Shown one piece after another: positions 1 to 11,037 of a stretch of DNA of 64,000 bases (its first letter is position 1; each line of letters opens with the position of its first letter). The stretch spans positions 248,001 through 312,000 of the forward strand of contig OX637798.1 in NCBI GenBank assembly GCA_951802425.1. Direction: 5' to 3'. The position numbers and the translations under genes are program-made. The notes beneath the pieces are model-generated. The model did no database searches, had not been told where the DNA came from, and was given only the letters and a program-made list of their open reading frames with translations. The DNA comes from Clavaria fumosa (taxonomy: Eukaryota > Basidiomycota > Agaricomycetes > Agaricales > Clavariaceae).

Positions 1-293
1 CCGATAATGTCGTCGCCCCTCGCAAGCGCGCCAGCCGTGCCGCCGACGCTCTTGTAGTGCACGCGGTTCCCGCGGGCAAACACCACGATATGGTGTGTAG
101 ACCAACTCATCGGGAGCATGCCTGTTGGGGAACCCGTGGGTAGGCTGAAGTTGATCATCACCTTGGTATTGCGGAGGTGGTACTGCACGGAGGTCTTCGG
201 GCGTGCGACGGGCAGCGGTGGCGGCTCCTGAAGGGGAGCTTCGGAGACGGTGCGCCGGAGGAAAGCCATCCCGTCTGCCATGGCGGAGGGCAT
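1..293 (-). CDS. Cdc20/Fizzy-like WD40 protein, N-terminal fragment (runs off left edge)
   Basis: An open frame on the minus strand starts at ATG 293 and continues past base 1, giving about 97 residues. After a basic start (FLRRT) it has a stretch reading LPMSWSTHHIVVFARGNRVHY. That matches the blade just before the WD40 propeller of fungal Cdc20/Fizzy-family proteins, which have the form PLSWS..N.IAF.RGNRVH. Family members activate the anaphase-promoting complex by recruiting substrates. No in-frame stop appears in the visible part. The start is uncertain: in-frame ATGs at 281 and 269 would also work. Because the propeller lies outside the window, the family call rests on one motif. The gene is GC-rich, like the neighbouring hydrolase and NAA10 relics and unlike the AT-rich transposon DNA to the right. 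Confidence 0.45.
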   Translation of the reverse strand, partial: MPSAMADGMAFLRRTVSEAPLQEPPPLPVARPKTSVQYHLRNTKVMINFSLPTGSPTGMLPMSWSTHHIVVFARGNRVHYKSVGGTAGALARGDDII

Positions 294-973
294 GGATGGC
301 GCGTCGGAACAGACGGAGCCTAGGCGGACATAGGTAAGAGCACTCGCGACGGATTGGGAGCGAGAGTGCCCGTGTGCGTAGCGGCGGGCTGTAGCAGTGA
401 CCGAGGAAGTTACGGAGACGGCCGAATAGGACGAACTGCGGCTGAGGGCGCGAGAGTGCCTGTAGGGCACGTCGATGGTGGGACGGATGTCTTTACGACT
501 GGCTGATCTAAGCTGAGCGACGGCATTTACGCAAAATAGAGGAGTGACGACCGACGTAACGAGCTGCTTGTGTGCAGGCCAGCGGGCCAGCTGGTCTGAT
601 AGACGTTGGACGAATGACTCTGTCGCCGCAGTCACGCCGGTGTTGTGGCCCCTCCATCGCCGAGTACTTCACGAACTCATGTGTCAGTGGCGTTTCTCGT
701 ACGACAAAATGGAGAAAGTCAACAGCCCATTGCTTCAGATCTTATCCGTTACCGATAATCACTACCCCGCCACCCTCCCATCCCTCTCAATCGAACAGTC
801 GAGGCACCGTCAACCACGTAAGGAAGGCCTTACATCGTGAACCCAGTGTAGAGTGTCGCAGGTCTTCAGGCTGACATTTGCACATTCGACTGGACACTCA
901 TTACGGAATCAACTTCTAGCGCTGACTCGGGAGCAGTGCGCTCTGATGCTCACCCATCAACAATCCACAGCAA
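294..973. other. GC-rich stretch with no supported gene
   Basis: This should hold the 5' flank of the WD40 gene. Open frames on both strands are overlapping and low in motif content. No RNA gene or repeat was seen. Confidence 0.5.
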
Positions 974-1900
974 GTCTACTCATCGTCGTCTTCATCCACG
1001 GATGCGCGAGTGCAGGACGGCCCAGCAAGCCGTTCGAAGCCGCACACACTGACTCGTCGCGCAGATTCAAGGGCACCGACACCACGTTCGGCAGAGCCAC
1101 GCGGAATGCATCATCTACCCTGCGTATGAGGCGCGTACTCTCTCTCCTAGACTCTGGCTGCGCACAGTCTCGTTCTAAAGGCCCGCATTGGACGTATCAA
1201 CAGACCAAAGGAGATCTAGTACGTCACCCCGCACCGTCTGGAGCCACGCGACGGTGCCCGAAGAGCCTTTCGGGCAGCAAACCGACTGAGGGGGGTTTAA
1301 TGTAGATGGAGGCCATTGCCCAGTTCGCGGACTGGCTCACGACACGGGTCGTCGACCGGGAGGTTGCGCACGGCAAGGGTCGTGGCGCAGGTAAGGGCCA
1401 TGTCGTCCTTTGCGGACACAGGTAAGCACAGCATACATTGCATGCCCATTGCCCCCCCCCCCCCCGCGAATGTCGCACCTGTCCTCACCGACCCGCCATC
1501 CGCCCACCGCAGCATGGGCGGCCTGCTCGCCGCCGACGCCCTCATCGGGCCTCTGGCCCAAGGTCGTTGCCTCAAATACGTTGGCCATCTGTGGGACGAG
1601 ACGGCACTGAGGTGGCGCGTCGAGCGGCTCGTCGGCGTCGAGAAGGAGCGCGGCGTGTTCAAAAGTTGAATTGCCTCGCAAGGTGTGTGTAAAAAATAAG
1701 CGCGAAATCTTGACCCGCTGCTGCGCTAGTCTCTCCTACTGTCACTCCCATGGCAGCGCACCGAATGGACCTTCGTGCTGCTCCTGCCGCATGGATCCCC
1801 CTTTTCTACGCACTTCGTGCCGGCGTCTAACACGTTTGCATCGGACGAGATTCAGGCGCACAGGGGCATGTTCGGCGCCGCCACCAACGATGAGTACTAC
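974..1900 (+). pseudogene. Degenerate alpha/beta-hydrolase (lipase-like serine hydrolase)
   Basis: Pieces of one fungal hydrolase can be read in order across all three plus frames. They are LIVVFIHG (oxyanion-hole strand, about 976-999), FKGTDTTFG (1067-1093), ECIIYPAYE (1105-1130), then KGDL ending at a GT donor at 1219. An exon at 1306-1421 reads MEAIAQFADWLTTR...VVLCGH. A 91-bp intron (1422-1512) splits the nucleophile-elbow serine codon, and splicing gives GHSMGGLLAADA, the classic G-x-S-x-G elbow. Later pieces are LWPKVVA, YVGHLWDE and [13 protein letters not shown] (near 1850-1885), each in a different frame. The frame changes and a missing stretch after FKGTDTTFG show it is inactivated. 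It ends abruptly near 1900, where the NAA10 relic begins on the other strand. Confidence 0.7.
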
Positions 1901-2444
1901 CGGTTCGAGACTCGCACGTGCAGCGAGACCTAGGCCACGCCATAAATGGCTGCCATGGCCTCCTCTACGGCGAGGGGGCATCACGACCACGATCAGCGGA
2001 AGCAGGGGGCATGATGGAGGGAGCATCACACACGGCAATGCAGCAGGAGCTCCTTTGCAAGCCCGAGGTGCCGGTACGAGCGCAGGATGGCGACCGAGGT
2101 GAAGTGCCCGTGCGGCGCCTCCTGCGTGGACTTCTCTTCCGTGGTGATCAGCGCAGCGCAGACACGGCGGGTGAGAACGGGAATGGGGGCGGCGCATCCA
2201 CATCTTGGCGAGCACGTAGCCGACGATGCGGCCCCTCTGGTCTTCGGCAACGTAGGAGAGTGACGGCCAGGTGAGCCCGTGGTACATGTCTACATGCGTG
2301 CAGTGGGTCAGTGGGTTAGTGTGCGGCGGGGTGAGGGGGGGGGAGTGACGCACAGAGCTTCATGGTGTAGTTCTCGAGTAGGCTCTGCTGGTTGCAGGCT
2401 TGCATGCCCAGGAGGTCGTCGATGCGCACGGGGTGGACGTTCAT
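1900..2444 (-). pseudogene. NAA10: Degenerate N-alpha-acetyltransferase NAA10 (Ard1) relic
   Basis: Read on the minus strand from ATG 2444, exon 1 encodes MNVHPVRIDDLLGMQACN...ENYTMK. A 64-bp intron (2290-2353, GTGCGT...TAG) joins it to [18 protein letters not shown] and [11 protein letters not shown]. That is the start of the GNAT fold of the catalytic subunit of the NatA complex, which acetylates nascent protein N-termini at the ribosome. Further on, in another frame, come [22 protein letters not shown] (the R/Q-x-x-G-x-A acetyl-CoA loop is recognisable as RHLGLA) and [11 protein letters not shown] followed by [10 protein letters not shown] with intervening stops. The second intron lacks a usable acceptor and the frame breaks after LLLHC, so this is a relic. 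It stops at the same point as the hydrolase relic. Confidence 0.75.
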
Positions 2445-2533
2445 CGGTGGTGGTGGTGGTGGTGGGGAGAGGTCGAGACTCAGAGGGATCGGTCGCACCA
2501 CAGTGTCGCAACAGCAAATTATTTTTAGGTTTT

Positions 2534-2656
2534 TAATCTGTCCATCATGGAGTTGATATGTTCATTCATGAGGGTAGTGTGGTGATAAATGCTCTATGGT
2601 GGTGCTAGAGACAGAACATGAGCGACACTCCTCCAGCACAAAGGAATAGGCCTACT
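2534..2656. repeat. Dispersed duplicate of FunK1 3' end (copy 1)
   Basis: About 120 bp, beginning with TAATCTGTCCATCATGG and ending near AATAGGCCT. It recurs in the same orientation at 16407-16515 with small indels. Copy 1 covers the last codons and 3' flank of the FunK1 gene, so copy 2 is probably a fragment of a related locus. Confidence 0.7.
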
Positions 2657-5183
2657 GGCAAAGACCTCATCCCAACTTGTTGGCAGATTCTCCAGGTGAG
2701 CAGCCCCTTTGGCGAGAAAGTTTCCAAAACATTCATGGGTGAGTTTATATAAATGATTGTCATCAGGGGTCGGGTTCTCCTGTAATGCGAACATGATGTC
2801 ATTGGACTCAGTGGAAATCTTGTGCCACTCAAACAACAAAGGTTGAAATATCTCCACCATTGCGCTCGCGGTGCGGCGCTTAACCGTGTGCTGAATCATG
2901 GCCAGGATCCCCGGTCTACCATTAATATGTGATTCGGAGCTGCTTAAGGTGGCGGGCCTCTGCTCGGTCCAACTTGCCTTTCTCTTCAATGATGCAAAAT
3001 ATACACCATAACAGCAACCAAAGAAAAGATTCGAGATCATCGATTGTTGTGTGTTGATAGGGCAAATCATATGCCCAAATTTCAACGAGCCGCATGGATA
3101 AAAACGGCAGGGTGCCCTAAAGAGGTATAAGGAGTTGTTGATGCGTCGGGCGAGAATGATGAGCTGACCGATCGATGTGTGGCTCGTTCGCGGTCATGGT
3201 CTCTCCATTGAATGGCGTGATCTCCGTCAGTGAGTACACCAATACATTCATTCCATCGCGATACAACTTCAACGCTGAAAACGTGTATGAGAACTCCCAG
3301 TGAATTCAGCTTTCTAAGCAATCCTCACCGCGAGAAAGGCGGTCGGGTCAACCTTTCCTTCAGCAGCATTACATTCCCGACACTGACATCGCGATGCATC
3401 CATCCTTGCTCATAGTAGCCCAGGTAACCTTCGGGGCCACGTAAGTGATCAGAGCGGAAAGTGTCAGGCATACATAGGTCACGGACCTATTATGCTGTGC
3501 AATATGCCCTCAAGCAGTTCGTGAGGGGACGAAGCGTCAAGAAGATCTCGCCCCTCGGTTCTGAACAAATGGCGAGACTGAATGCGCTCTTCCGGTTGAA
3601 CATTCCCCAGGTCTTTATGACGGAAGAGGTTCCAAGATTCCGAGTCAGCAGGTATAAAGTTCTTCGTGAGGTGGACTTTTCCATTGGGCCCTTCGACATT
3701 ACAGGAGCCAAGAACCTCCGGGACTCCAAAGAGCCCTTACGCATCTCGATACATTGCCGCCTCAGTATTTCGAATGAGCAAGGGCCAAGAGTCTTTGACG
3801 ATGAATGATGAGGGGACATCTTCGAGGCGGAGACTGGGAATGTCGTCGTGGCATGTAAGGATCTGCTTTTCAGGCTGCGGCTCAATTGGTTCTGTGCAGA
3901 TAACCTTCGTGCGCATCAACCCCCCCATGGCTGGTTGTGTTCCGCTCTCCCTCGCTATTCTCGACCCGCTGCCCCTCGCCGCCTTCGAACCGCTGCCCCT
4001 CGTTAGCTTTGATTTGCTCCCGCTCACTGGCCGCGACATGCCGTCGCTGCCTAACTGAGAACCAAATCCGCAATCAGATGACCCAGGTGGTTGCCGTGAA
4101 TGCAAGGCGGCACGAGTGCAGTAGGCTGGCCCCCTCCCAGCGCGGTCATTTCGACGTTCAGGCTTGGAAGGAGAGATATCGGGTCTCGACGAGGGCGAAG
4201 GTAAGCGCGCCAGCATCTTCATTTGTATCTGCGTCTGAGAGCCGAGCTGATCTCTTTTCACTCGAATAACCTGAGTTGCCCGCCCACGAACACAAATCCG
4301 GCTGAAGATACGCTTGTCCACTTGGCAGAGACCAACAACAGGCAAGTTAAGGTGAGAGTTATCGCAAGAGTCATCTAGCCCAGCTGATATTGGCGATTGT
4401 TTACAGAGGCTAGGCCAACCATGGCGGCAACGAAGTGTTTCCAACCATCCGGTCGTGTCAAGTCGGCCGGACTAGCCGTCATGCCGCCACGGTGGAAAAA
4501 TAGAAAGCAGACTACCTTGGATGAGTGGTTGAATGCGATTGCGAGAACATATTGTCGACCGTGCGAGGAAGCAAACATACAGCGAGCGTATGTTCCAGCT
4601 TGCACCACCGTGGCTGGCCAGGTATCTTTGATTTCAACGGGTATGCGGATATCTCGCCAGGAAACACTCTTGCCGCAAGCGATTTCTTCGTCGCAACCAA
4701 CAACATCCGGTTTGAGTGCCCAGGAACCTTCAATGCCATCTGTCACGGGTCGGTCGTATGTAGAAAAGCGCAAAGATCCATAGTAGGAGCCCGCATGTGG
4801 TGGCAACTCTTCTCGCGCAATTGCGAGAGCAGTGTTGAGTAGATAGGTAAAGGGACCGTAATAGTGCTTCTCGGGCCAAGGCTGTTTCATTTCGGCGTGT
4901 CGCTCAAAGTATTGCGAATGGGGGATGACTCCATTTCCTTTGCAAGCCGTTCGCGAACCCGCTCGACGACCTCGTTGTCATGAGGGAGTAAATCGGATAC
5001 GATATCATGACTCTGCCACGTAGCGCAGATGAGCTCCCCCTTCATCACGTCTTTGAGGTCACCTTGTGTCATAGGCGGTGTGCTGGCACTTGACGTGTTT
5101 GTTCGTGAGTTCGAGGCGCTACTGCGTTTCAACGGTGTCGAGTGCGAGTATTGAGCCATGACTCGTTCTAGGATAAGCGACAC
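2594..5183 (-). pseudogene. FunK1-type fungal protein kinase, probably inactivated
   Basis: Minus-strand gene with hallmarks of the FunK1 family expanded in mushroom-forming fungi. In order these are GPFTYLLNTALAIA, SYYGSLRFSTYDRPVTDG and a long N-domain (4375-4890). A low-complexity GSGSK/RGSGS linker follows (3900-4060), then GLFGVPEVLGS, ASSPHELLEGILHSI and the catalytic loop WMHRDVSVGNVML (HRD near 3390). The end has GTLPFLSMRL and DDLESFLWLLLW. Introns fit well: 3429-3486 joins HSIIG to YLGYY, and another ending CTCTTTAG restores DR-GTLPF. Two lesions suggest inactivity: an in-frame TAA at 3737-3739, where GLFGVP otherwise follows directly, and a one-base frame change near 4888 between the N-terminal exon (5183-4887) and MKQPWPEKHY. 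Sequencing or gene-model error could mimic either lesion. Confidence 0.75.
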
Positions 5184-5370
5184 AGAGAACTTGCGAGAAT
5201 GGGTTCAACGTTCAACGTTGGGAGGCGGACTTTCAGCTCTCACGTGTCACGTGGTTGTCTAAGCTGTCCATTTCTGAACCAACCAAGCAGCAAGATGCAT
5301 AAACGCACCTCGACCTCATGTTATCATTAGCTAATTAGTTTGGCATACTCCCCCCACTATTCCAAACTAA

Positions 5371-5508
5371 TTAGCTTGGAACTTCATCAAGTTCGTCTTC
5401 TTCCTCCTCTTCATCCTCTCCAATGTTTAGGTCGAAATTTTCCTCACCCTCAGAGTCAACATTGATAGAATCTGTAGAATACTGTGCATGACCCAGTACT
5501 TGGTCACA
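5371..5508 (-). other. Possible 3' terminal exon with acidic tail
   Basis: After an acceptor-like AATATTTAG, a 46-codon minus-strand frame reads QVLGHAQYSTDSINVDSEG and ends in a run of Glu/Asp, then DEVPS and TAA. Acidic tails like this end many fungal proteins. It has the right strand and position to be the last exon of the Zn2Cys6-like gene at 13.3-14.9 kb, with the copia element sitting in an intervening intron. That link is inference. Confidence 0.35.
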
Positions 5509-6074
5509 CTAAATATTTGGGTGTTGTTCTCTTGCCACTTCAAAGTTACAAATAAAATATCATTTCAGGGTGATGGGCATGCCTCTTGAGAAGGTATGTA
5601 TGTAGTGTCAATAGTACTTTATAGGTCATATATTTTATAGGAGTGAAATTAATCACTGAGTGTCCATTTTTGGCCCTAACCAGGAAGTCGGTCATACTTG
5701 ATATTCTACATGATACAACCACTTCTCAGCTTTCTTTTGGAGTTAAATCATCTCTAGTACATCTGTAGTTATGTGTGAACACAAATTATGGGATGTTGTT
5801 CAATCAAAATGCGCAATCAATGCCTGGCAAGTTGCTCTACCCTTGTTTTGCACAAATTGGTCTTGACTGACAAAAATGGCAATGATGTGCAATGTTAATA
5901 GTAGTCACTATAGCTTGTATGGTATTCATATTTTAGGTATGTCTATTGTCAATCAAATCTGGCCATAAATGAGGGCAGCAAGGCCATGCCAGACATGTAA
6001 TTCAAGGTTGACCGACTACAGGGTGTGACTGAGTACCTGACTAAGCACAGTATGTTAGCAGATAGAGGTATATG
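5509..6074. other. AT-rich non-coding stretch
   Basis: No gene or RNA was recognised. Its right edge carries ATATG at 6070-6074, the proposed left target-site copy of the copia element. Confidence 0.5.
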
Positions 6075-6096
6075 TATAGAAATCTAGGATAGCTCC
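6075..6096 (-). repeat. Copia 3' LTR, distal piece
   Basis: Starts TATAGAAATCTAGGATAGCT, identical to the start of the other LTR at 13031. It is separated from the rest of its LTR by the CACTA-like insertion. Confidence 0.75.
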
Positions 6097-6654
6097 CACT
6101 GTAGGCCCCAAGTTGGGTGAAAATCACCACACAAATAACCCTGAAATGTAGTGAATATCAATGGTTTCCTAAGTGAAAATCACCATGACTAGTTGATAAT
6201 CAAGTGTTTATTGGGTACAGAGAATGGGTGATTTTCACTACTTTTATGTCCGAATTCACCCACTGTTTTTTGGGTGAATATCACTTCAATACAGTGTATT
6301 ATAAGCTGATCTCTACTAGGTAGATTTCACTCTATCATGGGTGCCTTTTAAGCTGATCTAATAGGTGAATTTCATGTTAGTTTTTTGGTCATCTTAGCCA
6401 TAATCTTAGGTGATTTTCACTATCTTTCACCACAAGAAATTGCACAAAATTAATTTATTATCCTGAAACTGTATTGGTTGATAATCAGGTAAATGATATG
6501 GGTTATTTTTGGCACATATATGACCAAATTCACCTGCTGCTCTCCTGGTGAATGTCACTGCTATCAAGCACATTTTAATTTGATATTTTAGGTGGCCTCT
6601 ACATACTTTCAGTGATTTTAACTATATCTCCAAGTACTTTTTTAGCCTGTAAAT

Positions 6655-6745
6655 TATGCACTCAGTGGGAGTTGAACTCAAGTGCTCATGGAATTGGACT
6701 CAACCCACAACTGCTGTGTTATCCATTACACTACAGTCCCCATCT
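6655..6745 (-). other. tRNA-derived sequence (degenerate)
   Basis: On the minus strand there is an A-box-like TAGTGTAATGG followed about 50 bp later by a B-box-like GAGTTCAACTCC. The acceptor arms do not pair, so this is a tRNA-derived (SINE-like) remnant and not a gene. It lies inside the CACTA-like element. Confidence 0.45.
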
Positions 6746-6764
6746 AGACAATAAGATTTTGTGG

Positions 6765-7335
6765 CTTAATATCACTCAAATTGAGAGGTGTATCACTTAA
6801 TAGCATCTAGTTTAATATCACTTAGATTGAGGGGTGTATCATATCACTCAAAGTCCTCCTGTTTAATCACTCAAATTGAGGGAGTATATTGTATCACTCA
6901 ATATCTTCCAGTTTAATATCACTTAAATTAAGGGGTGCATTGTATCACTCAATATCCTTCAGTTCAATATCACTCAATATTTTCCAGTTCAATATCACTC
7001 AAATTGAGACATGTATATCCATCAATTTAATATCACTCAAATTAATGGGGTGTATTGTATCACTCAATATACTCCAGCTTAATATCACCCAAATTGGGGG
7101 GTGTATTATATAACTCAATCTCATCATGTTGAATATCCCTTGATGTAAAGAGTGTTTTGTACAACCCAATATCTTCTAGTTGAATATCACCCATATTGGG
7201 GGGTGTATTATATAACTCAATCTCATCATGTTGAATATCCCTTGATTTCAAGAGTGTTTTGCACAACCTAATATCCTCCTGTTTAATATCACCCAAATTG
7301 AGGGTGTATTATATAACTCAATCTTATCTAGTGAA
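6765..7335. repeat. Degenerate minisatellite with TATCACTCAA units
   Basis: About ten irregular units of roughly 55-60 bp built on AATATCACTCAAATTGAG, then GGGTGTATTGTATC. They fill the interior of the CACTA-like element. Short ORFs on either strand here are artefacts of the repeat. Confidence 0.7.
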
Positions 7336-7459
7336 TATCCCTTGGTTTTGATGGTGATTAGAAATCACCCATCACCTGTTTTGCACTGATTTTTGGGTGA
7401 AAGTCATAAATCATCTGACCAGATGGTGATAACAACCTGCTATTGGGTCCATAGTGTCC

Positions 7460-7660
7460 ATTAGCTCAGTCAAATAATGGATTGAGTATATTTGCTATAG
7501 TACCTAGGATAGCTCCGTTCTATCCCAAGGCATCAATACGGGTGTAATGTGAAGTAAAAAAGTAAAAGGACTCACAGCAAATAATGGACTGAGCTGTGGC
7601 ACTGCTATGTTGCAGCCAAACAGCCAAATAAACATGCGCGTTACATAATCTGACCAGATG
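7460..7660 (-). repeat. Copia 3' LTR, main piece
   Basis: Aligns with 13059-13251 with a few substitutions and one roughly 15-bp indel around CTCACAGC. Divergence is mostly transitions, consistent with an old insertion. Confidence 0.8.
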
Positions 7661-7677
7661 ATTACTCATATTCCCTC

Positions 7678-10600
7678 TCAAACGGGCAGTAGTGCGAGTT
7701 CCCGAACAAATGTTTCAAAAGCGGGGCGCAGGAGTGGTTTTGTAAGCCCATCGGCCACATTTTCACTCGTTGGGACGTACTCCACCTGAATCGTCCCCTG
7801 CTTGATGGCCTCGCAAATGAAATGGTGTCGGATATCGATATGTTTGGTGCATGCATGGAACTTGTTGTTCTTTGTTATGGCTATCATTGACATGTTGTCC
7901 AGCCACATTGTCATTGCCCTGGGTTCACTCGCTCCTACCTCGGCAAGAAGGCTCCTCAGCCAGAATATTTCCCTTGCAGCTATCGCTGCCGCGACGTACT
8001 CCGCCTCAGTGCTAGATTGCGTGACCAGGGTTTGTCTTTTTGATGACCAGCTCACAGCTCCACAGCCAATGCGCATCATGAAACCGGATATCGAGTGCCG
8101 GTCGGGCTGCGAGGCCCAGTCGGTGTCAGAAAAGACTTCAGGGCAAGTGCCCTTGCCTCCCAGGGTGAGCCAGAGATTCTTCGTAGTGAATAGGTAGCTT
8201 ATCACTCGTTTGAGAGCTTCCCAATGGGCCTGCGCCGGGTTCATCGTGAATTGCGATAGGACTCCTACGGCCAACTGCACGTCAGGGCGGGATATGACAG
8301 CGGGCCAGAGCACGCTGCCGCATGCCTCCTGATAAGGTGCGTCAATTGGGTTAGCTGGGCACTGATCTTTTGACAGGGTTACCCCTGGATCCATGGGGAT
8401 GTGGACAGTGTGTCCGTTATGTAGGCCGAAACGTTTCGCGAGAACCTCGAGGTATGCCCGTTGGTTCAGTGCTATTGTTCGTGCAGCCCTGTCGCGTCTG
8501 ATTTCGAACCCTAACAGCCATGACAGTTCCCCTTGATCAGTAATTTCGAACGATTCCCGCAGTTCTGCTTTCATGCAGTCGACAGCTGCCCGTGTGTTTC
8601 CCATCACGACCATGTCATCCATGGAAACTGTGACATGAACCTTCTGATTGTCCTGCATCCAGAAAAATGCTGATTGGTCAAGTTTGGAGACAGCGAACCC
8701 TAGAGATATAAAGGTTGTGGCCATCATTCGATACCACATTCGCCCTGACTGCTTTAGCCTGTATAGCCCTTTTCACAGCCTGCAGACTTTGCGCATTGTG
8801 TTCGCATGCAGTACACCATACAGTGGCTCCATGTAGACTTCTTCTTCCAGGTCAGCATTGAGGTAAGCACTGACAACATCGAGCTGATGTATTTCCCAGT
8901 CGCATTGCGCAGCCAGCGCGAGCAAGACTCTTATGGATGCAATCTTCACCACGGTGGTGAAGGTTTCGTTATAGTTCGTACCCTTTGTTTGCCTGTGCCC
9001 TCCTGCAATGACACAAGCCTTATATTTCAGGATTTCCCCATTGGGACCCAACTTTAGCTTGAATATGTAGCCACACGGGATGACGGGTTTGTCCGGTGGG
9101 CGGTCGACAATGTCCCAGGTGCATGCACAGTTTAACTGGTCTAACTCAATCTGATAGGCCTTTTGCCATTGAATTGCATCAGGGCCAGAGAGCGCTTGAG
9201 CAATAGTGCGGGGTTCCACACCGATAGAGCTGGCATGAAGAGCGAACATGGGCTGGTGGTCATCCGTATCAAGGTGAGTAGCGTTAGCGGCTGTCCCTTT
9301 CGGTGTGTAACCTGCCAGAGTTTTGTAGAAGCCTGGCTGGGGGCGCGTGTGGCGAGGAAGTAAGTCATCGTCATGGGCAGGGATCTCTGGGGGATCAGGT
9401 GGTATGTGCTGTTGTGCATTTTCGTTCAGAGGATCATGCTGATAATCTTCATGCATGGTGCTCTCGTGATTCGGATCGTCTAGATTTAGAGGGGAGTCAA
9501 GTGGTTCGAATTGGGAGGTGGAGTGCTGCGTGAGCATATTCGTCCTCCCCTCAGGTGGTAGTTCACCTGTCCATATGATGGGGTCAGTATCCTCTTTTAG
9601 ATTGAATACCACCTCTCGCTCGATTCTGATTTGCTTTTTATCAGGAAAGTAGATTCTATATCCTGTACTCATCGAGTCAATGCCAATAAAATGGCCCATG
9701 TGTGCTCGACGGTCGAGCTTTCCTGCATCGACGATCTTCACCCAGGCTGGAGTGCCGAAGGGTACTAGTTTAGATAAGTTTGGATGCTTAGTGTATCGGG
9801 TGTAGAAAGGCATTTCACCTTCAAGAGCACGGGTAGGCAACCTGTTCTTTATCCAAGCTGTGTGCTTCATGGCTTCACCCCATAGGAACTTTGGAAGCTT
9901 CAAATCAATGAGCATTGCTCTTGCAAGCTCCACCTTTGTTCTGTTCCAACGCTCGACAGCTCCGACTTGCTTGTGGGTGTCATGGGTGGTGAGTTCTCAC
10001 TTCATACCTTTCTCAGCAAGATGGGCTGAGAATACATCACTATTGAATTCGCCGCCGCAATCTGTGCGCAGGAACTTAATCTTTGCATTGTTGTGAGTGT
10101 TGATTTGAGCCTCCAAATGTTTGTAAGCACTTAAAGCATCTGACTTTTTGTGCAGGAGGGACATTTCAGTCCAGCGAGTCGCATCGTCGATGAAGTCGAC
10201 GGTATATCAGCTGCTGCCGATTGTTTCGACAGAGGCCGGACCCCATATGTCAGCGTGGATGCGCTCCCCATAAGATTTTGCTCGGTTAGTTGCTTTATCA
10301 GGGAAGGGCAGCCAGTGCGGCTTTGCCTGAGTGCATGCATCGCAGAAAACTGGATTGGACGTGGTGTCTATTGCCATTCCCAGTATTTTGCCAGCGGATA
10401 TGGTGTGTTTAACTGCAGCATAGTTTATGTGCCCTAGAGCATGGTGTGCCTCGAAAAATGTAAGTATCCTTTGGTTCTTGGCCAGGTGAGCTTCTAAAGG
10501 CAATGTTTGAATGCGATACAGGCCGCCTATCTTAGGGATCTGGGCAAGTATCTTTCCATGTGCATCCTTTATCTGGCAAAGGTTGTCCGTGAACTTAGTA

Positions 10601-11031
10601 GCGTAGCCTGTGTCATCCAGTTTCCCAATAGAGACCAGGGTGAATGCCATGCTGGGTGCGTGCGCAACGTTTCTCAGTTGTAGCGTGCTTACGCTCTGGC
10701 CATTCTGGGTTTGTAGGATGATGTTGCCACGACCTACGGCTTTCAATTCATGTCCGTCGGCAGTGGTGATTGCTGTTGGGCTAGTAGCTGAATAGCTTAT
10801 GAACATAGATCTATCAGGACAGAAGTGGGCAGTTGCACCGCTGTCGAGAATAATGTTGTGCGCTTTCGGTGTTGAGTGTGCGGCTGCGGTGGCTTCGTGC
10901 TGGTTCCCTAGGCAAGTAAATGCAAGATACTCCTTGTCATGCTCCTGCCTTTTGGTTGACACAGCTGTGGTGTTAGCCTTTTCCTTTCTTTTGCCATGGT
11001 GCCTGGCCTTGCTTAGCTCCGCCATCGGCAT
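7678..11031 (-). pseudogene. Copia pol: protease, integrase, reverse transcriptase, RNase H
   Basis: Read on the minus strand. The protease has ILDSGATAHFCPD (D-S-G active site, about 10.8 kb). The integrase zinc module is HHALGH...CDACTQAK, and its core has HADIWGP, FLRTDCGGEF and VERWNRT. Reverse transcriptase starts at IPCGYIFKLK and includes QLDVVSAYLNADLEEEVYM and GLYRLKQSGRMW. The catalytic box reads SMDDMVV, whereas most copia elements have YVDD. RNase H ends with KRQTLVTQSSTEAEYVAA and a typical C-terminus (7678). In-frame TGA codons lie at 10207-10209, 9997-9999 and 8773-8775, each where arginine fits the family. The enzyme set would copy element RNA into cDNA and integrate it, but the stops and the altered RT box make activity very unlikely. 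Confidence 0.85.
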
Positions 11032-11037
11032 AGCAGT

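Larger units (their letters stand above)
6097..7456. mobile_element. CACTA-like non-autonomous DNA element inside the copia LTR
   Basis: The 1360-bp insertion begins CACTGTAGGCCCCAA and ends in the inverse of CACTATGGACCCAAT, so the termini are imperfect inverted repeats starting CACT. It is flanked by TCC on both sides (6094-6096 and 7457-7459), and removing one copy rebuilds the LTR (GCTCC-RTTAGCTC). A 3-bp duplication and CACT(A/G) ends are diagnostic of the CACTA/EnSpm (CMC) group. Subterminal repeats of the GGTGAAAATCACC type, also typical, are scattered through 6110-6560 and 7340-7430. No transposase is present, so it must be mobilised in trans. Confidence 0.8.

Noticed and set aside
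7060..7296. 78-codon minus-strand ORF
   Set aside because: Lies within the degenerate minisatellite; its peptide repeats reflect the DNA repeat.
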